From: Rhizosphaericola mali
Lineage (GTDB): Bacteria; Bacteroidota; Bacteroidia; Chitinophagales; Chitinophagaceae
DNA: 64,000 bases
Direction: 5' to 3'
NCBI RefSeq assembly: GCF_004337365.2
Contig: NZ_CP044016.1
Location: forward strand, 3,720,001 to 3,784,000
Numbering within the stretch: the first letter of the stretch is position 1; every line of letters starts with the position of its first letter. Of the stretch, positions 16,419 through 24,870 are shown one piece after another. A program made the translations under genes and the position numbers. The notes beneath the pieces are model-generated. The model saw nothing but the letters and a program-made list of their open reading frames with translations. It had not been told where the DNA came from and did no database searches.

Positions 16419-17510
16419 TTACAATGTAATCAATTGATATGGAATATTTAAACCGATCATTGCCTCATCAATTCTTTCGGCGTGGGTATCTGTGATAAAT
16501 ACGTTGCCTTCATTTTCAATGCATGCATTTTTCAAAAGATTTTGCATCCTTGCGGCATCCAATTTTTCGAAAATATCATCCAAAAGTAAAATCGGTGCAG
16601 CCCCATGCGTGGATTTCAATTCTTTAAACTCCGCTAATTTCAATGCAAAAAGCAGACTCTTCTTTTGCCCTTGCGATGCTTGCGACTTAAATAAGACCTC
16701 TCCCATATTGAAAATCAAGTCGTCTCTATGAACTCCTGCAGTCGTCCTTTGAAGCAAAATATCTTTTTGTCTAGTTTCTTTCAGTATATACAAGTAGTCT
16801 TGCTCACTTAGTTTTGATTGATAAAAAACATTTACAAAATCGTCACTTTCCGCCAAAATCTGATACTGCGTTAAAACACTTTTACCAAAATGTTCGAGAA
16901 ATGTCTTGCGAATTTCAAAAATTTTCATTCCCAATGGTGCAAGTAATTCATCATAGGTATCCAACAGTTGAGGATCTGGACTTTGACCTTTGGGCGCAGA
17001 TTTCAACAAGCTATTGCGCTGTGTTAAGATTTGATTGTATTGAATCAAATATAGTAAATAATCGCTGTCTAATTGGGATAATAAGGTATCTAAAAATTTG
17101 CGTCTATTTTCACTACTTCCGATAATCAATTCAATATCATCTGGCGCGACCATAACGCAAGGAAATTTGCCTAAGTGCGCAGAAAATTTCTTGTACGTTT
17201 CTTTATTTACCGTTAATTCTTTTTTATTATTTTCTCTTAAAATGAGCGAAATACTCCAATCGTCTCCCTTCGATTGAAAGTTTCCATCAATGCGAAAACC
17301 CACATGATCTTTTAAAACACTTAATGGATCGGGTTTGGAAAAATAACTTTTGGTAAAGCAAAGCATATAGATTGCATCTAATAAATTGGTCTTTCCGCTT
17401 CCATTTTTACCTGTAATGGCGACAATTCTCTGTTTAAAATCAAAATTATTCTGTGCATAATTTCTAAATTGAAACAATCTTATATGACTTAATCCTAACA
17501 TCTTTTGCAA
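16419..17510 (-). CDS. recF: DNA replication/repair protein RecF
   Basis: The 363-residue SMC-like ATPase has Walker A GKNGSGKTNLL (34-44), an ABC signature near QASQGQKKSLLFALKLAEF, and Walker B PILLLDDIFEKLD. RecF loads RecA at single-strand gaps with RecO and RecR. Length is normal for the family. Translation may begin three codons later at the second Met. No dnaN or gyrB neighbours are present, unlike the classical dnaA-dnaN-recF locus. Confidence 0.96.
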   Translation of the reverse strand: MQKMLGLSHIRLFQFRNYAQNNFDFKQRIVAITGKNGSGKTNLLDAIYMLCFTKSYFSKPDPLSVLKDHVGFRIDGNFQSKGDDWSISLILRENNKKELTVNKETYKKFSAHLGKFPCVMVAPDDIELIIGSSENRRKFLDTLLSQLDSDYLLYLIQYNQILTQRNSLLKSAPKGQSPDPQLLDTYDELLAPLGMKIFEIRKTFLEHFGKSVLTQYQILAESDDFVNVFYQSKLSEQDYLYILKETRQKDILLQRTTAGVHRDDLIFNMGEVLFKSQASQGQKKSLLFALKLAEFKELKSTHGAAPILLLDDIFEKLDAARMQNLLKNACIENEGNVFITDTHAERIDEAMIGLNIPYQLITL

Positions 17511-17619
17511 AATAAATTAAAATAGACAACTCTATAAAATCCATATTTCAATCAGGTTTCAAAATTTTTAACCATACATTTTTATTCTGGGGCTGTTTAG
17601 TTCCAGCTAAATTCTATTA

Positions 17620-17627
17620 TATTTGCG
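17620..17627 (+). promoter_or_regulatory. TAnnTTTG -7 box upstream of pdhA
   Basis: TATATTTG lies 15 nt before the GTG start and matches the Bacteroidota -7 consensus. No clear TTTG is placed 17-23 nt further upstream, so the promoter is tentative. Confidence 0.4.
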
Positions 17628-17642
17628 ACAAATTTTTTAAAC

Positions 17643-18644
17643 GTGGCGACAAATACAAATTTTTCTAAAGAGCAATATTTGAAGTGGTACGAATTGATGC
17701 AATTGATTCGTCAGTTTGAATTAAAAGCAGAAGAAATGTATAAAATGGCAGGTAAGATTCGTGGATTTTTCCACTCTTACGTAGGTCAGGAAGCAATCGC
17801 AGCGGGATGCCTCTCTGCTACGCAACCTGATGATCCATTTATTACTAGTTATAGAGATCATGGTCTTGGCATCGCAAAAGGAATTACGCCTAACGCTGCT
17901 ATGGCTGAATTATATGGTAAAGCTACCGGTTGTGCAAAAGGGAAAGGCGGCAGTATGCACTTTTTCAGTAAAGAAAATGCATTTTATGGTGGTCACGGTA
18001 TCGTAGGCGCGCAGATCGGCGTAGGTACAGGTTTGGCATTCGCAGAACAATACAAAGGAACCAACAATGTTGTTTTATGTTTCTTTGGTGATGGTGCTGC
18101 TCGTCAAGGTATCTTACACGAAAGCTTTAACCTTGCCATGTTGTGGAATCTTCCAATTGTATATATCTGTGAAAACAATCACTATGCAATGGGTACCGCT
18201 GTAAACAGATCTTCTAATGTGATCGATATCTACAAATTAGCAGATGCTTATGAAATGCCTGCTGATCAAGTAAATGGTATGAAACCAGAAGACGTACACG
18301 ATGCTATTGCAAGAGCGGTAAAAAGAGGAAGAGAAGGTGATGGTCCTACCCTTTTGGAAATCAAAACTTACCGTTATAAAGGTCACTCTATCTCTGATCC
18401 ATCTAAATACAGAACAAAAGAAGAATTAGATTCTTACAAATCTCAAGATCCAATTTTAGAGGTATTGACGGTATTGAAAGAAAAAAATTATGCTACAGAC
18501 GAAGATATTGCGGCAATTGATAAAAAAATTGAAGAAGTCGTAGCAGAATGTGTCAAATTCGCAGAAGAAAGCCCTTGGCCAGACGATAGCGAAGCATTGA
18601 AAGATGTATATGTAGATCAAAATTATCCTTTTATTCAAGATTAG
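17643..18644 (+). CDS. pdhA: Pyruvate dehydrogenase E1 component, alpha subunit
   Basis: The 333-residue protein starts with GTG; the N-terminal MATNTNFSKEQYLKWYELMQ fits the family. The thiamine-diphosphate motif GDGAARQGILHESFN...CENNHYAMGT is intact. The phosphorylation-loop region SDPSKYRTKEE is that of E1-alpha. With a beta subunit it decarboxylates pyruvate for acetyl-CoA. No pdhB is adjacent, so the beta subunit must be elsewhere in the genome. Acetoin dehydrogenase alpha is the nearest alternative. Confidence 0.93.
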   Translation: MATNTNFSKEQYLKWYELMQLIRQFELKAEEMYKMAGKIRGFFHSYVGQEAIAAGCLSATQPDDPFITSYRDHGLGIAKGITPNAAMAELYGKATGCAKGKGGSMHFFSKENAFYGGHGIVGAQIGVGTGLAFAEQYKGTNNVVLCFFGDGAARQGILHESFNLAMLWNLPIVYICENNHYAMGTAVNRSSNVIDIYKLADAYEMPADQVNGMKPEDVHDAIARAVKRGREGDGPTLLEIKTYRYKGHSISDPSKYRTKEELDSYKSQDPILEVLTVLKEKNYATDEDIAAIDKKIEEVVAECVKFAEESPWPDDSEALKDVYVDQNYPFIQD

Positions 18645-18667
18645 TATTTGATCAAATTTTTTTTGAG

Positions 18668-18700
18668 AAAGTACCCTCGTCCGGTTGACCTGGGTACTTT
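18668..18700 (+). terminator. Hairpin behind pdhA
   Basis: AAAGTACCC (18668-18676) and GGGTACTTT (18692-18700) enclose a 15-nt loop. The loop holds a small nested pairing, GTC with GAC. It is probably a terminator, although the T-run is short. Confidence 0.65.
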
Positions 18701-18746
18701 TGAATGTTTATAAACCGATTATTTTCAATTTTTATTTTTTAAAAAA

Positions 18747-19409
18747 ATGTCTGAAACAAACGTGGGTAAAGGAGTAAATTGGCAAAAAATACAAAAGCCT
18801 CTTATTTCTATTTTCGTCATCGTCGTGGTAGTTGTAGGCGGTTGGTTTCTTTACCAAAACTGGATTGTAAAACCAAAAGAAGAAAAAGCGCAAAGTGCCA
18901 TTGCCATTGCTCAACAATATTTTGCTATTGATTCTTTTCAAACTGCATTGAATGGAGATGGAATGAATAAAGGATTTTTGAATATCATCAAAACGTATAG
19001 CGGTAGCAAAACTGCTAACCTTGCGGAATATTATGCAGGTGTTTCTTATTTGCAAATAGGTGATTATAATAATGCAGTTAAATATTTAGGTAATTTCTCT
19101 ACGGAATCAAAACCTGTACAAATGCAAGCATTAGGAGCTCTAGGGGATGCGTATAGCGAATTGAAACAAAACGATAAAGCAATCGATACGTACAAAAAAG
19201 CTTCAAGTACATTTGAAGACGATGCTGTGAATGCCTCTGAATATTTGTTCAGAGCGGCGTTATTAAGCGAAGTCGCAGGAAAAAATAAAGAAGCATTAGA
19301 ATTGTACAAATCTTTGAAAGAGAAATTTCCAAATTCTCCAAGAGGATCTCAAGCAGATAAATATATCTATCGTCTGAGCATCGAGCCCAACGATCTAAGT
19401 GTAAAATAA
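18747..19409 (+). CDS. Membrane-anchored TPR protein (YfgM-like)
   Basis: The 220-residue protein has an N-terminal membrane helix (about 23-43, LISIFVIVVVVVGGWFLYQN) with the bulk outside the cytoplasm. Tetratricopeptide repeats follow (NLAEYYAGVSYLQIGDYNNAVKYL, ALGALGDAYSELKQNDKAIDTYKKA, LFRAALLSEVAGKNKEALELY). This is the layout of YfgM/BamD-like scaffold proteins that accompany the Sec translocon or folding factors. It lies 9 nt ahead of ribH, as in many Bacteroidota, and they probably share a transcript. Precise function unknown. Confidence 0.85.
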   Translation: MSETNVGKGVNWQKIQKPLISIFVIVVVVVGGWFLYQNWIVKPKEEKAQSAIAIAQQYFAIDSFQTALNGDGMNKGFLNIIKTYSGSKTANLAEYYAGVSYLQIGDYNNAVKYLGNFSTESKPVQMQALGALGDAYSELKQNDKAIDTYKKASSTFEDDAVNASEYLFRAALLSEVAGKNKEALELYKSLKEKFPNSPRGSQADKYIYRLSIEPNDLSVK

Positions 19410-19418
19410 AATAATGTT

Positions 19419-19907
19419 ATGGCCACACAAGGTAATATTACATTAAACGAAGGCATCCCAACTATAAAGGATGCCTTCGTGGTAATTGTAAAAACAGATT
19501 GGAATGCCAAAATCGTAGACGAATTGGCAAATGGTTGTGAAAAAGTATTTCAACAAAATAATGTTTCGTACGAAACGATCACCGTTCCTGGTGCAGTAGA
19601 ACTCCCCTTTGCTGTAAAAGCTTGGGATAGAGGTGCAAAAGCGAGAAAAGCAGATGCTTATATTGTTTTTGGGACAGTTATTAAAGGAGGCACACCACAT
19701 TTTGAATATGTATGTAAAATCGTAAGTGAAGGTGTAACCCAGTTAAATCTTGAATTAACAGTTCCAACAATTTTCGGGGTGCTTACTGTAAATACGGAGG
19801 AACAAGCAATCGAACGTATCGGAGGAAAAGAAGGTCACAAAGGAGAAGAAGCAGGCGTTACGGCGATCAAGATGATCGATTTGAATAGAAAATTAGGCAA
19901 TAAATAA
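19419..19907 (+). CDS. ribH: 6,7-dimethyl-8-ribityllumazine synthase
   Basis: The 162-residue protein has the lumazine synthase fold. Motifs include VIVKTDWN (pyrimidine site), VPGAVELPFAVK, the phosphate-binding GTVIKGGTPHFEYVC and FGVLTVNTEEQAIER. It condenses a ribitylaminouracil with a C4 phosphate in riboflavin synthesis. Length is normal. No other rib genes are next to it. Confidence 0.97.
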   Translation: MATQGNITLNEGIPTIKDAFVVIVKTDWNAKIVDELANGCEKVFQQNNVSYETITVPGAVELPFAVKAWDRGAKARKADAYIVFGTVIKGGTPHFEYVCKIVSEGVTQLNLELTVPTIFGVLTVNTEEQAIERIGGKEGHKGEEAGVTAIKMIDLNRKLGNK

Positions 19908-19918
19908 TTCAGAAATTT

Positions 19919-20320
19919 ATGCATTGGTTAGTAAAATCAGAACCTTTTAAATACAGTTGGGATCAATTTGTAAAAGATAAATCGACTTTTTGGGATGGTG
20001 TGCGTAATTACCAAGCGCGCAACAACCTGAAAGCGATGAAAAAAGGTGATGAAGTTTTCTTTTACCATAGCAACGAAGGCAAAGAAATTGTCGGCATTGC
20101 CAAAGTAATAAAAGAAGCTTATCAAGATCCAACAACGGACGATGAGCGCTGGGTTGTCGTCGATTTAAAACCTGTCAAGAAATTGAAAAAATCAATCGGA
20201 TTAGCCTATTTGAAAGAAGATATTTTACTTAAGAATATGGCTTTGGTAAAACAACAGCGCCTTTCTGTCAGCCCAGTAACAGACGATGAGTGGAAAGCAA
20301 TATTGGAACTTACTCAATAA
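19919..20320 (+). CDS. EVE domain-containing protein
   Basis: The 133-residue protein is a single EVE domain (MHWLVKSEPFKYSWDQF, FWDGVRNYQARNNL, GDEVFFYHSN). EVE is a PUA-related fold that can bind modified bases in RNA or DNA, and stand-alone members occur widely in bacteria. It starts 11 nt after ribH and is likely in the same transcript. The exact ligand in this organism cannot be read from the sequence. Confidence 0.93.
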   Translation: MHWLVKSEPFKYSWDQFVKDKSTFWDGVRNYQARNNLKAMKKGDEVFFYHSNEGKEIVGIAKVIKEAYQDPTTDDERWVVVDLKPVKKLKKSIGLAYLKEDILLKNMALVKQQRLSVSPVTDDEWKAILELTQ

Positions 20321-20360
20321 ATACGCTGTTAATTAACAGAAACTTGCCATCTCGTTCTAT

Positions 20361-20368
20361 TACATTTG
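20361..20368 (+). promoter_or_regulatory. TAnnTTTG -7 box upstream of the S8 peptidase
   Basis: TACATTTG matches the Bacteroidota -7 consensus 40 nt before the ATG at 20409. TTG at 20344-20346 is the only upstream match and is closer than usual. Confidence 0.4.
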
Positions 20369-20408
20369 CCTAGTTAATTTATTAACCTATTGTAGCTTTT
20401 ATATTAGT

Positions 20409-22076
20409 ATGAAATTCAATTATTTATCTATTGCATTTGCCTCGGTTTTACTTTCTGCAACTGCAAATGCACAACAAAAAAATACGGTTTTATCCAAAGA
20501 TTGGTATCAAAAAGATTTAGCAAAAGATACATTTTATGGTATCAGTTTGGATCAAGCATATGATTTTTTGAAAGGAAAAAAATCTACTTCAACGATTGTA
20601 GCAGTCATCGATGGAGGTATTGATACGACACATGAGGATTTGAAAAATATCGTTTGGAAAAATCCAAAAGAAATTCCAAGTAATGGAAAAGATGATGATG
20701 GTAATGGCTATATAGATGATATATATGGTTGGAATTTTCTTGGCAATGCCGATGGGAAAAATGTAAACAAAGAGGCTGAAGAAAAATATCGTGTTTACTA
20801 TAAATTTAAAGACAAATATAGTAACCCTAATATTGATACTACTAAAATGTCTTTTTGGGATAAATACGATTACAAAACTTGGAAAAGAGCCCAACAAGAG
20901 ATTGAAGACCCTGTAAAATCATCACAAGACAAGCAAATGGCTAATTTCTTGTCGATGACTTACCACGCACTTTTAAAAGCGGATACCATCTTAGTTAAAA
21001 GTCTGCGTAAAAATGAATACACCATTGCGGATTTGGAAAATTATAAAGCAACCGCTGGCGATCAATCCAATTACGCCAAAATGACGATGATGCAAATCGT
21101 CCAAGTAGCCAATTTTGCACCTACAACTACGAACACAGAGATTTTAAAAGACCTAAAATCAGAAAGTGAAAAATATGCAACGGCAGACGATGCACGTAAT
21201 AATGCGCCTGAAACCTATCGTGCGAATATCGTTCATGACAATTATAGTGATTTTAAAGATAATCACTATGGCAATGGCGATGTACATGCACAAGATCCGA
21301 TGCATGGTTCCCATGTATCTGGTATCATCGCTGCACAACGAGACAATAATATTGGGATGAATGGTATAGCAGATAATGTAAAAATTCTTTCTGTACGTGC
21401 AGTTCCCGATGGAGATGAGTATGATAAAGATATCGCTCTTGCAATTAGATATGCCGTTGACAATGGCGCGAAAGTCATTAACATGAGTTTTGGGAAAGCA
21501 TATTCTCCAGAGAAATATTGGGTGGATAGCGCATTTGAATATGCCGCACAACATGACGTTTTATTAATTCATGCGGCAGGTAATGAATCAGAGAATATTG
21601 ATTCTCTTCCTAATTATCCCAATGGCGATTTACTAGCATACGGTGGCATACAGGCGCCTAATCTCATTACTGTCGGAGCTAGTGGCGACCCAAGAATTGG
21701 CGATACTCATCTTGCTGCCAATTTTAGTAATTATGGTAAAAAAACGGTGGATGTATTTGCGCCTGGCGAAAGAATTTATTCTACGGTACCAGAAACAAAT
21801 AAATATGCTTATTTGGATGGGACGAGCATGGCTTCACCAGTTGTAACAGGTTTGGCTGCATTAATCCGTTCTTATTTCCCTAAATTAAGCGCAGAACAAG
21901 TAAAATATGTGATCGAACATAGTGTTGAAATTCCTAAAAATGATTCTACAGTTTTACCGGGCACAAGTGATCAAATAGTTCCATTCAGTTCACTTTCCAA
22001 ATCTGGAGGTATTGTAAATGCCTACAATGCAGTAAAATTAGCAAGCACATTAAAACCTGAAAAAAGGAAGAAATAA
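20409..22076 (+). CDS. Secreted S8 subtilisin-type serine protease
   Basis: The 555-residue protein has a signal peptide (cut near ANAQ|QKNT). The subtilase domain has catalytic Asp-68 (VIDGGIDTTHEDL), His-299 (MHGSHVSGIIAA) and Ser-473 (DGTSMASPVVTG). A roughly 190-residue insertion lies between Asp and His, a feature of a Bacteroidota S8 subgroup. There is no C-terminal sorting domain, so it is more likely periplasmic or surface-associated than a T9SS substrate. A strong terminator follows. Confidence 0.94.
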   Translation: MKFNYLSIAFASVLLSATANAQQKNTVLSKDWYQKDLAKDTFYGISLDQAYDFLKGKKSTSTIVAVIDGGIDTTHEDLKNIVWKNPKEIPSNGKDDDGNGYIDDIYGWNFLGNADGKNVNKEAEEKYRVYYKFKDKYSNPNIDTTKMSFWDKYDYKTWKRAQQEIEDPVKSSQDKQMANFLSMTYHALLKADTILVKSLRKNEYTIADLENYKATAGDQSNYAKMTMMQIVQVANFAPTTTNTEILKDLKSESEKYATADDARNNAPETYRANIVHDNYSDFKDNHYGNGDVHAQDPMHGSHVSGIIAAQRDNNIGMNGIADNVKILSVRAVPDGDEYDKDIALAIRYAVDNGAKVINMSFGKAYSPEKYWVDSAFEYAAQHDVLLIHAAGNESENIDSLPNYPNGDLLAYGGIQAPNLITVGASGDPRIGDTHLAANFSNYGKKTVDVFAPGERIYSTVPETNKYAYLDGTSMASPVVTGLAALIRSYFPKLSAEQVKYVIEHSVEIPKNDSTVLPGTSDQIVPFSSLSKSGGIVNAYNAVKLASTLKPEKRKK

Positions 22077-22096
22077 GAACCTTTCTTTTTTAACAT

Positions 22097-22133
22097 AAAA
22101 ATGCCGAACATATAATATGTTCGGCATTTTTTT
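22097..22133 (+). terminator. Terminator behind the S8 peptidase
   Basis: AAAATGCCGAACATAT (22097-22112) and ATATGTTCGGCATTTT (22115-22130) are perfect complements followed by TTT. It also serves the converging EamA gene, whose stop is at 22138. Confidence 0.9.
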
Positions 22134-22137
22134 AGTC

Positions 22138-23010
22138 TCATTTTTTGGACTTTTTGAAGGATAACATGGATTGTAAAAGCACCGACAACAGCACAAAGAA
22201 TACGCCTATATAAAAAGAATAATTGACACTTTTGCCCTCATCAAAAAATAAAAATGCTATTATGATCGAATAAATAGGCTCCAAATTGAAGGTTAAATTA
22301 ACTGTAAATGCAGATATTTTTTTTAATACTTCCGTCACCATCACATATAATCCAATAGTGCAAAATAGAGAAAGTAGAATTAAATAAACTGCATTTTTAA
22401 TGTTAGGAAAGATCTCTGGAGCAGGGAAATAATACAAATAAATAGGCAAAAGGAAACCCAATCCTATCGTTCCTGCAATCATCTGATAATATATAATTAC
22501 CTTACTATCATATTTGCCCGCAAGCTGTTCGTTATTAATGGTGTAGAGCGCTCCAATAGCAGAAGATATTACCCCCAAAATAATTCCTATTTGCGAGGAG
22601 CTATCAAAGTGAAAAATCAAACTTATGCCGACTAAAGTAATTGCACTTAGCAACAACTCCGACACTTTAAATCGTTGCCTTTTAATAATAGGTTTAAATA
22701 TAGCGGTATAAAAACTTGTCAAACTATAACAAATTACTCCAATAGAGATATTGGCATATTTGATACTTGCATAGAATAAAATCCAATGTAAGGTAATAAG
22801 CAACCCAACTTTTCCGATACGGATTTTTTCTTGGAGACTTAATGAATATTTTATGCGGATAATTTTGAGCGCTATAAAAAGGAAAATAGCGGAGAAAAAT
22901 AATCGATACCAAGTCAATAATACTTCATTCAGTGTAATCAATTTACCAAAAATACCGGTAAAGCCCGCTAATAGCACTGCAATATGCAATAGCCCATATG
23001 ATTTTTTCAT
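22138..23010 (-). CDS. EamA/DMT-family membrane exporter
   Basis: The 290-residue protein has about ten hydrophobic segments in two tandem EamA halves (about 5-135 and 150-285). The second half has the typical NLEPIYSIIIAFLFFDEG motif. It is probably an inner-membrane drug/metabolite exporter; substrates in this superfamily cannot be predicted. The C-terminal tail is lysine-rich, consistent with a cytoplasmic end. It stands alone between a terminator and a decayed gene fragment. Confidence 0.92.
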   Translation of the reverse strand: MKKSYGLLHIAVLLAGFTGIFGKLITLNEVLLTWYRLFFSAIFLFIALKIIRIKYSLSLQEKIRIGKVGLLITLHWILFYASIKYANISIGVICYSLTSFYTAIFKPIIKRQRFKVSELLLSAITLVGISLIFHFDSSSQIGIILGVISSAIGALYTINNEQLAGKYDSKVIIYYQMIAGTIGLGFLLPIYLYYFPAPEIFPNIKNAVYLILLSLFCTIGLYVMVTEVLKKISAFTVNLTFNLEPIYSIIIAFLFFDEGKSVNYSFYIGVFFVLLSVLLQSMLSFKKSKK

Positions 23011-23065
23011 AAAATTATCTTCCTATGAGTATAGGATTTTCGTTCGTAAATATTTAATTAGGAAA

Positions 23066-23208
23066 ATGAAGTCTATACAAAGCCATCCGATAAATGATTT
23101 ACCAGTAGGAGTTATATTTCTTCATGGAATTGAAATATTAAACGATTGGAGGAGGAAGACAACTTTGACGATTCATATTTTGAATTTATCGGTATAGAAC
23201 AAATATAA
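23066..23208 (+). pseudogene. Truncated, frameshifted regulator-like remnant
   Basis: From ATG 23066 a frame begins MKSIQSHPINDLPVGVIFLH and reaches GIEILND. One added T at about 23141-23142 (GATTGG to GATTTGG) would shift it into an acidic end, LEEEDNFDDSYFEFIGIEQI, then TAA at 23206-23208. The pattern resembles the first 50 residues of Bacteroidota AraC-type regulators (beta-strands before the cupin), but nothing of the rest remains. It is probably a gene relic next to the HxlR gene. The family assignment is weak. Confidence 0.4.
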
Positions 23209-23215
23209 TTAATTA

Positions 23216-23581
23216 TTATTGAATGTTAGCACTGATGTTTTTATGCTTTACTGCCCAATTTTCTAACTGACGCCATATTGGAATGAGATCTTTCGCAATA
23301 TCAGTAAGCTCATAATCAACTCTTGGTGGAACTTCCGCATATACAGTTCGTTTGACCAAACCTTCTTTTTCTAATTCTCTTAATTGTAGCGTAAGCATAC
23401 GCTCTGTAATACCATCAATCAAGTTTCTCAGTTCACTGAATCGCAGTTTACCCGATTCTAATTTACCTAAAATAATAATTTTCCAACGCCCTCCAATTTT
23501 GCAAACTGCATAGGCCAAATCACATTCCAAAACGTATTTTTCATTTTGACTATTTGTTGAAGATTCTTTTCTTTTAGGCAT
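23216..23581 (-). CDS. HxlR-family transcriptional regulator
   Basis: The 121-residue winged-helix protein has the HxlR signature: CDLAYAVCKIGGRWKIIILGKLESGKLRFSEL, with Cys-20 and Cys-28 near the N-terminus, and ITERMLTLQLRELEKEGLVKR as recognition region. Cys near the N-terminus serves redox or electrophile sensing in some family members. It is divergent from the MFS gene at 23676, and the 94-bp intergenic region should hold its operator. It probably represses or induces that exporter. Confidence 0.92.
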   Translation of the reverse strand: MPKRKESSTNSQNEKYVLECDLAYAVCKIGGRWKIIILGKLESGKLRFSELRNLIDGITERMLTLQLRELEKEGLVKRTVYAEVPPRVDYELTDIAKDLIPIWRQLENWAVKHKNISANIQ

Positions 23582-23633
23582 TACTTACATTTTTGTATGT
23601 ATCTAACATTTGACTGACTACTATGTAAAAGTA

Positions 23634-23653
23634 ACTATATAAAATAGTTTTGC
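23634..23653 (+). promoter_or_regulatory. Possible HxlR operator over the MFS -7 box
   Basis: AACTAT (23634-23639) and ATAGTT (23645-23650) are inverted over a 5-nt spacer. They overlap TAGTTTTG (23646-23653), a TAnnTTTG -7 box, 22 nt before the MFS ATG. Repressor binding here would block the promoter. Confidence 0.45.
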
Positions 23654-23675
23654 AGCCTAATCAATCGTTGTACAA

Positions 23676-24827
23676 ATGAAAAAGTATGCTTATATAGGTG
23701 CATTAGGTTTTTTAAGTGTTATTACTACAGAATTTGGCATTATCGGAATCCTGCCATTGATTGCAAAACATTACGACGTCACCATTGGAAAAGCAGGCAT
23801 CTTATTAAGCGCATTTGCACTTGTCATTGCCTTAACAGGACCATTTATGACTTTGCTGCTATCAGGATATGACAAAAAGAAAGTGATGCTTACTTCCATT
23901 TTTTTATTCTTAATTACAGGCGTTGTTTCTGCGACAGCTCCTCCATTTTGGATTTTAATCTTAGTAAGACTTTTACCTGCATTTTTACAACCAGTATATA
24001 TTGCGACGGCATTATCTCTAGCCGTAATTGGCGCCAATCCCTCTGACAAAAATAAATTAATGAGTATTGTTTTTAGTGGAGTCGCCATTGCAATGGTATC
24101 CACGGTTCCTTTAGTTTCCTATATTGCAAGTGTTTGTAATTGGCAAATTTCTTTTGTTGCACAAGCCTTAGTAAGCTTTATTGCACTATGTTTTATTTGT
24201 TTTGGATTGCCCAACACACCTGTAAGAGAAAAAAAATCCTTTGGAAGTCAACTCAAAATCCTACGCCAACCCACATTCCTGATAAGCACAGCAATGAATT
24301 TCTTTATGATTGCCGCTTGGTTTTCCATCTACAGTTATTTCGCAGAATATTTTATTACAGAAAAAAATATAAAAGAAAGTTCAGTAAGTTATCTTTTATT
24401 TTTATTCGGAATCGTAGGTGTATTAGCCAATTTCATTGCCGGCAAATTGTTGAATAAAAGTGTAACTTTTGCTACGTTATTATTTCTTTCTGGTACGATC
24501 ATCATACCAATTGCACTACTTTATTCTGATAAAAGTATGGTTACCATTGCCATTATTACAGCATTATGGGGATTTTTATATGCGCCAAGTTTTCTAAATG
24601 CGTCCACTTATATGATTTCATCGGCACCGAATGCTATGGAATTTGCCAATAGCTTGGCAACCTCTTTTGGTAATATGGGTGTTTCTGTAGGTACGTTTCT
24701 CAGCGGCGTCATAATTTCATCTTTTGGGATTCAATATATTCCCTGGCTGACAATCAGCTTTGGAACTTTGTCCATTTTGATGATTACATTAAGAAAAATT
24801 ATGGAGAAAAGACAACGTAACAAATAA
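23676..24827 (+). CDS. MFS transporter, AraJ/YdhP-type efflux
   Basis: The 383-residue protein has 12 predicted membrane helices. The N-terminal motif TTEFGIIGILPLIAKHYDVTIGKAG is that of the DHA1 AraJ/YdhP/CmlR group, which exports drugs, sugars or arabinose-like compounds. Family loop A (SGYDKKKVMLTS) is present in reduced form. It is divergent from the HxlR regulator, a frequent exporter/regulator pair. The following genes on the same strand start 43 nt later and may be co-expressed. Confidence 0.92.
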   Translation: MKKYAYIGALGFLSVITTEFGIIGILPLIAKHYDVTIGKAGILLSAFALVIALTGPFMTLLLSGYDKKKVMLTSIFLFLITGVVSATAPPFWILILVRLLPAFLQPVYIATALSLAVIGANPSDKNKLMSIVFSGVAIAMVSTVPLVSYIASVCNWQISFVAQALVSFIALCFICFGLPNTPVREKKSFGSQLKILRQPTFLISTAMNFFMIAAWFSIYSYFAEYFITEKNIKESSVSYLLFLFGIVGVLANFIAGKLLNKSVTFATLLFLSGTIIIPIALLYSDKSMVTIAIITALWGFLYAPSFLNASTYMISSAPNAMEFANSLATSFGNMGVSVGTFLSGVIISSFGIQYIPWLTISFGTLSILMITLRKIMEKRQRNK

Positions 24828-24870
24828 AAACAAGATATTTTTATAAACATGTATTAAAATATATTGCTAA

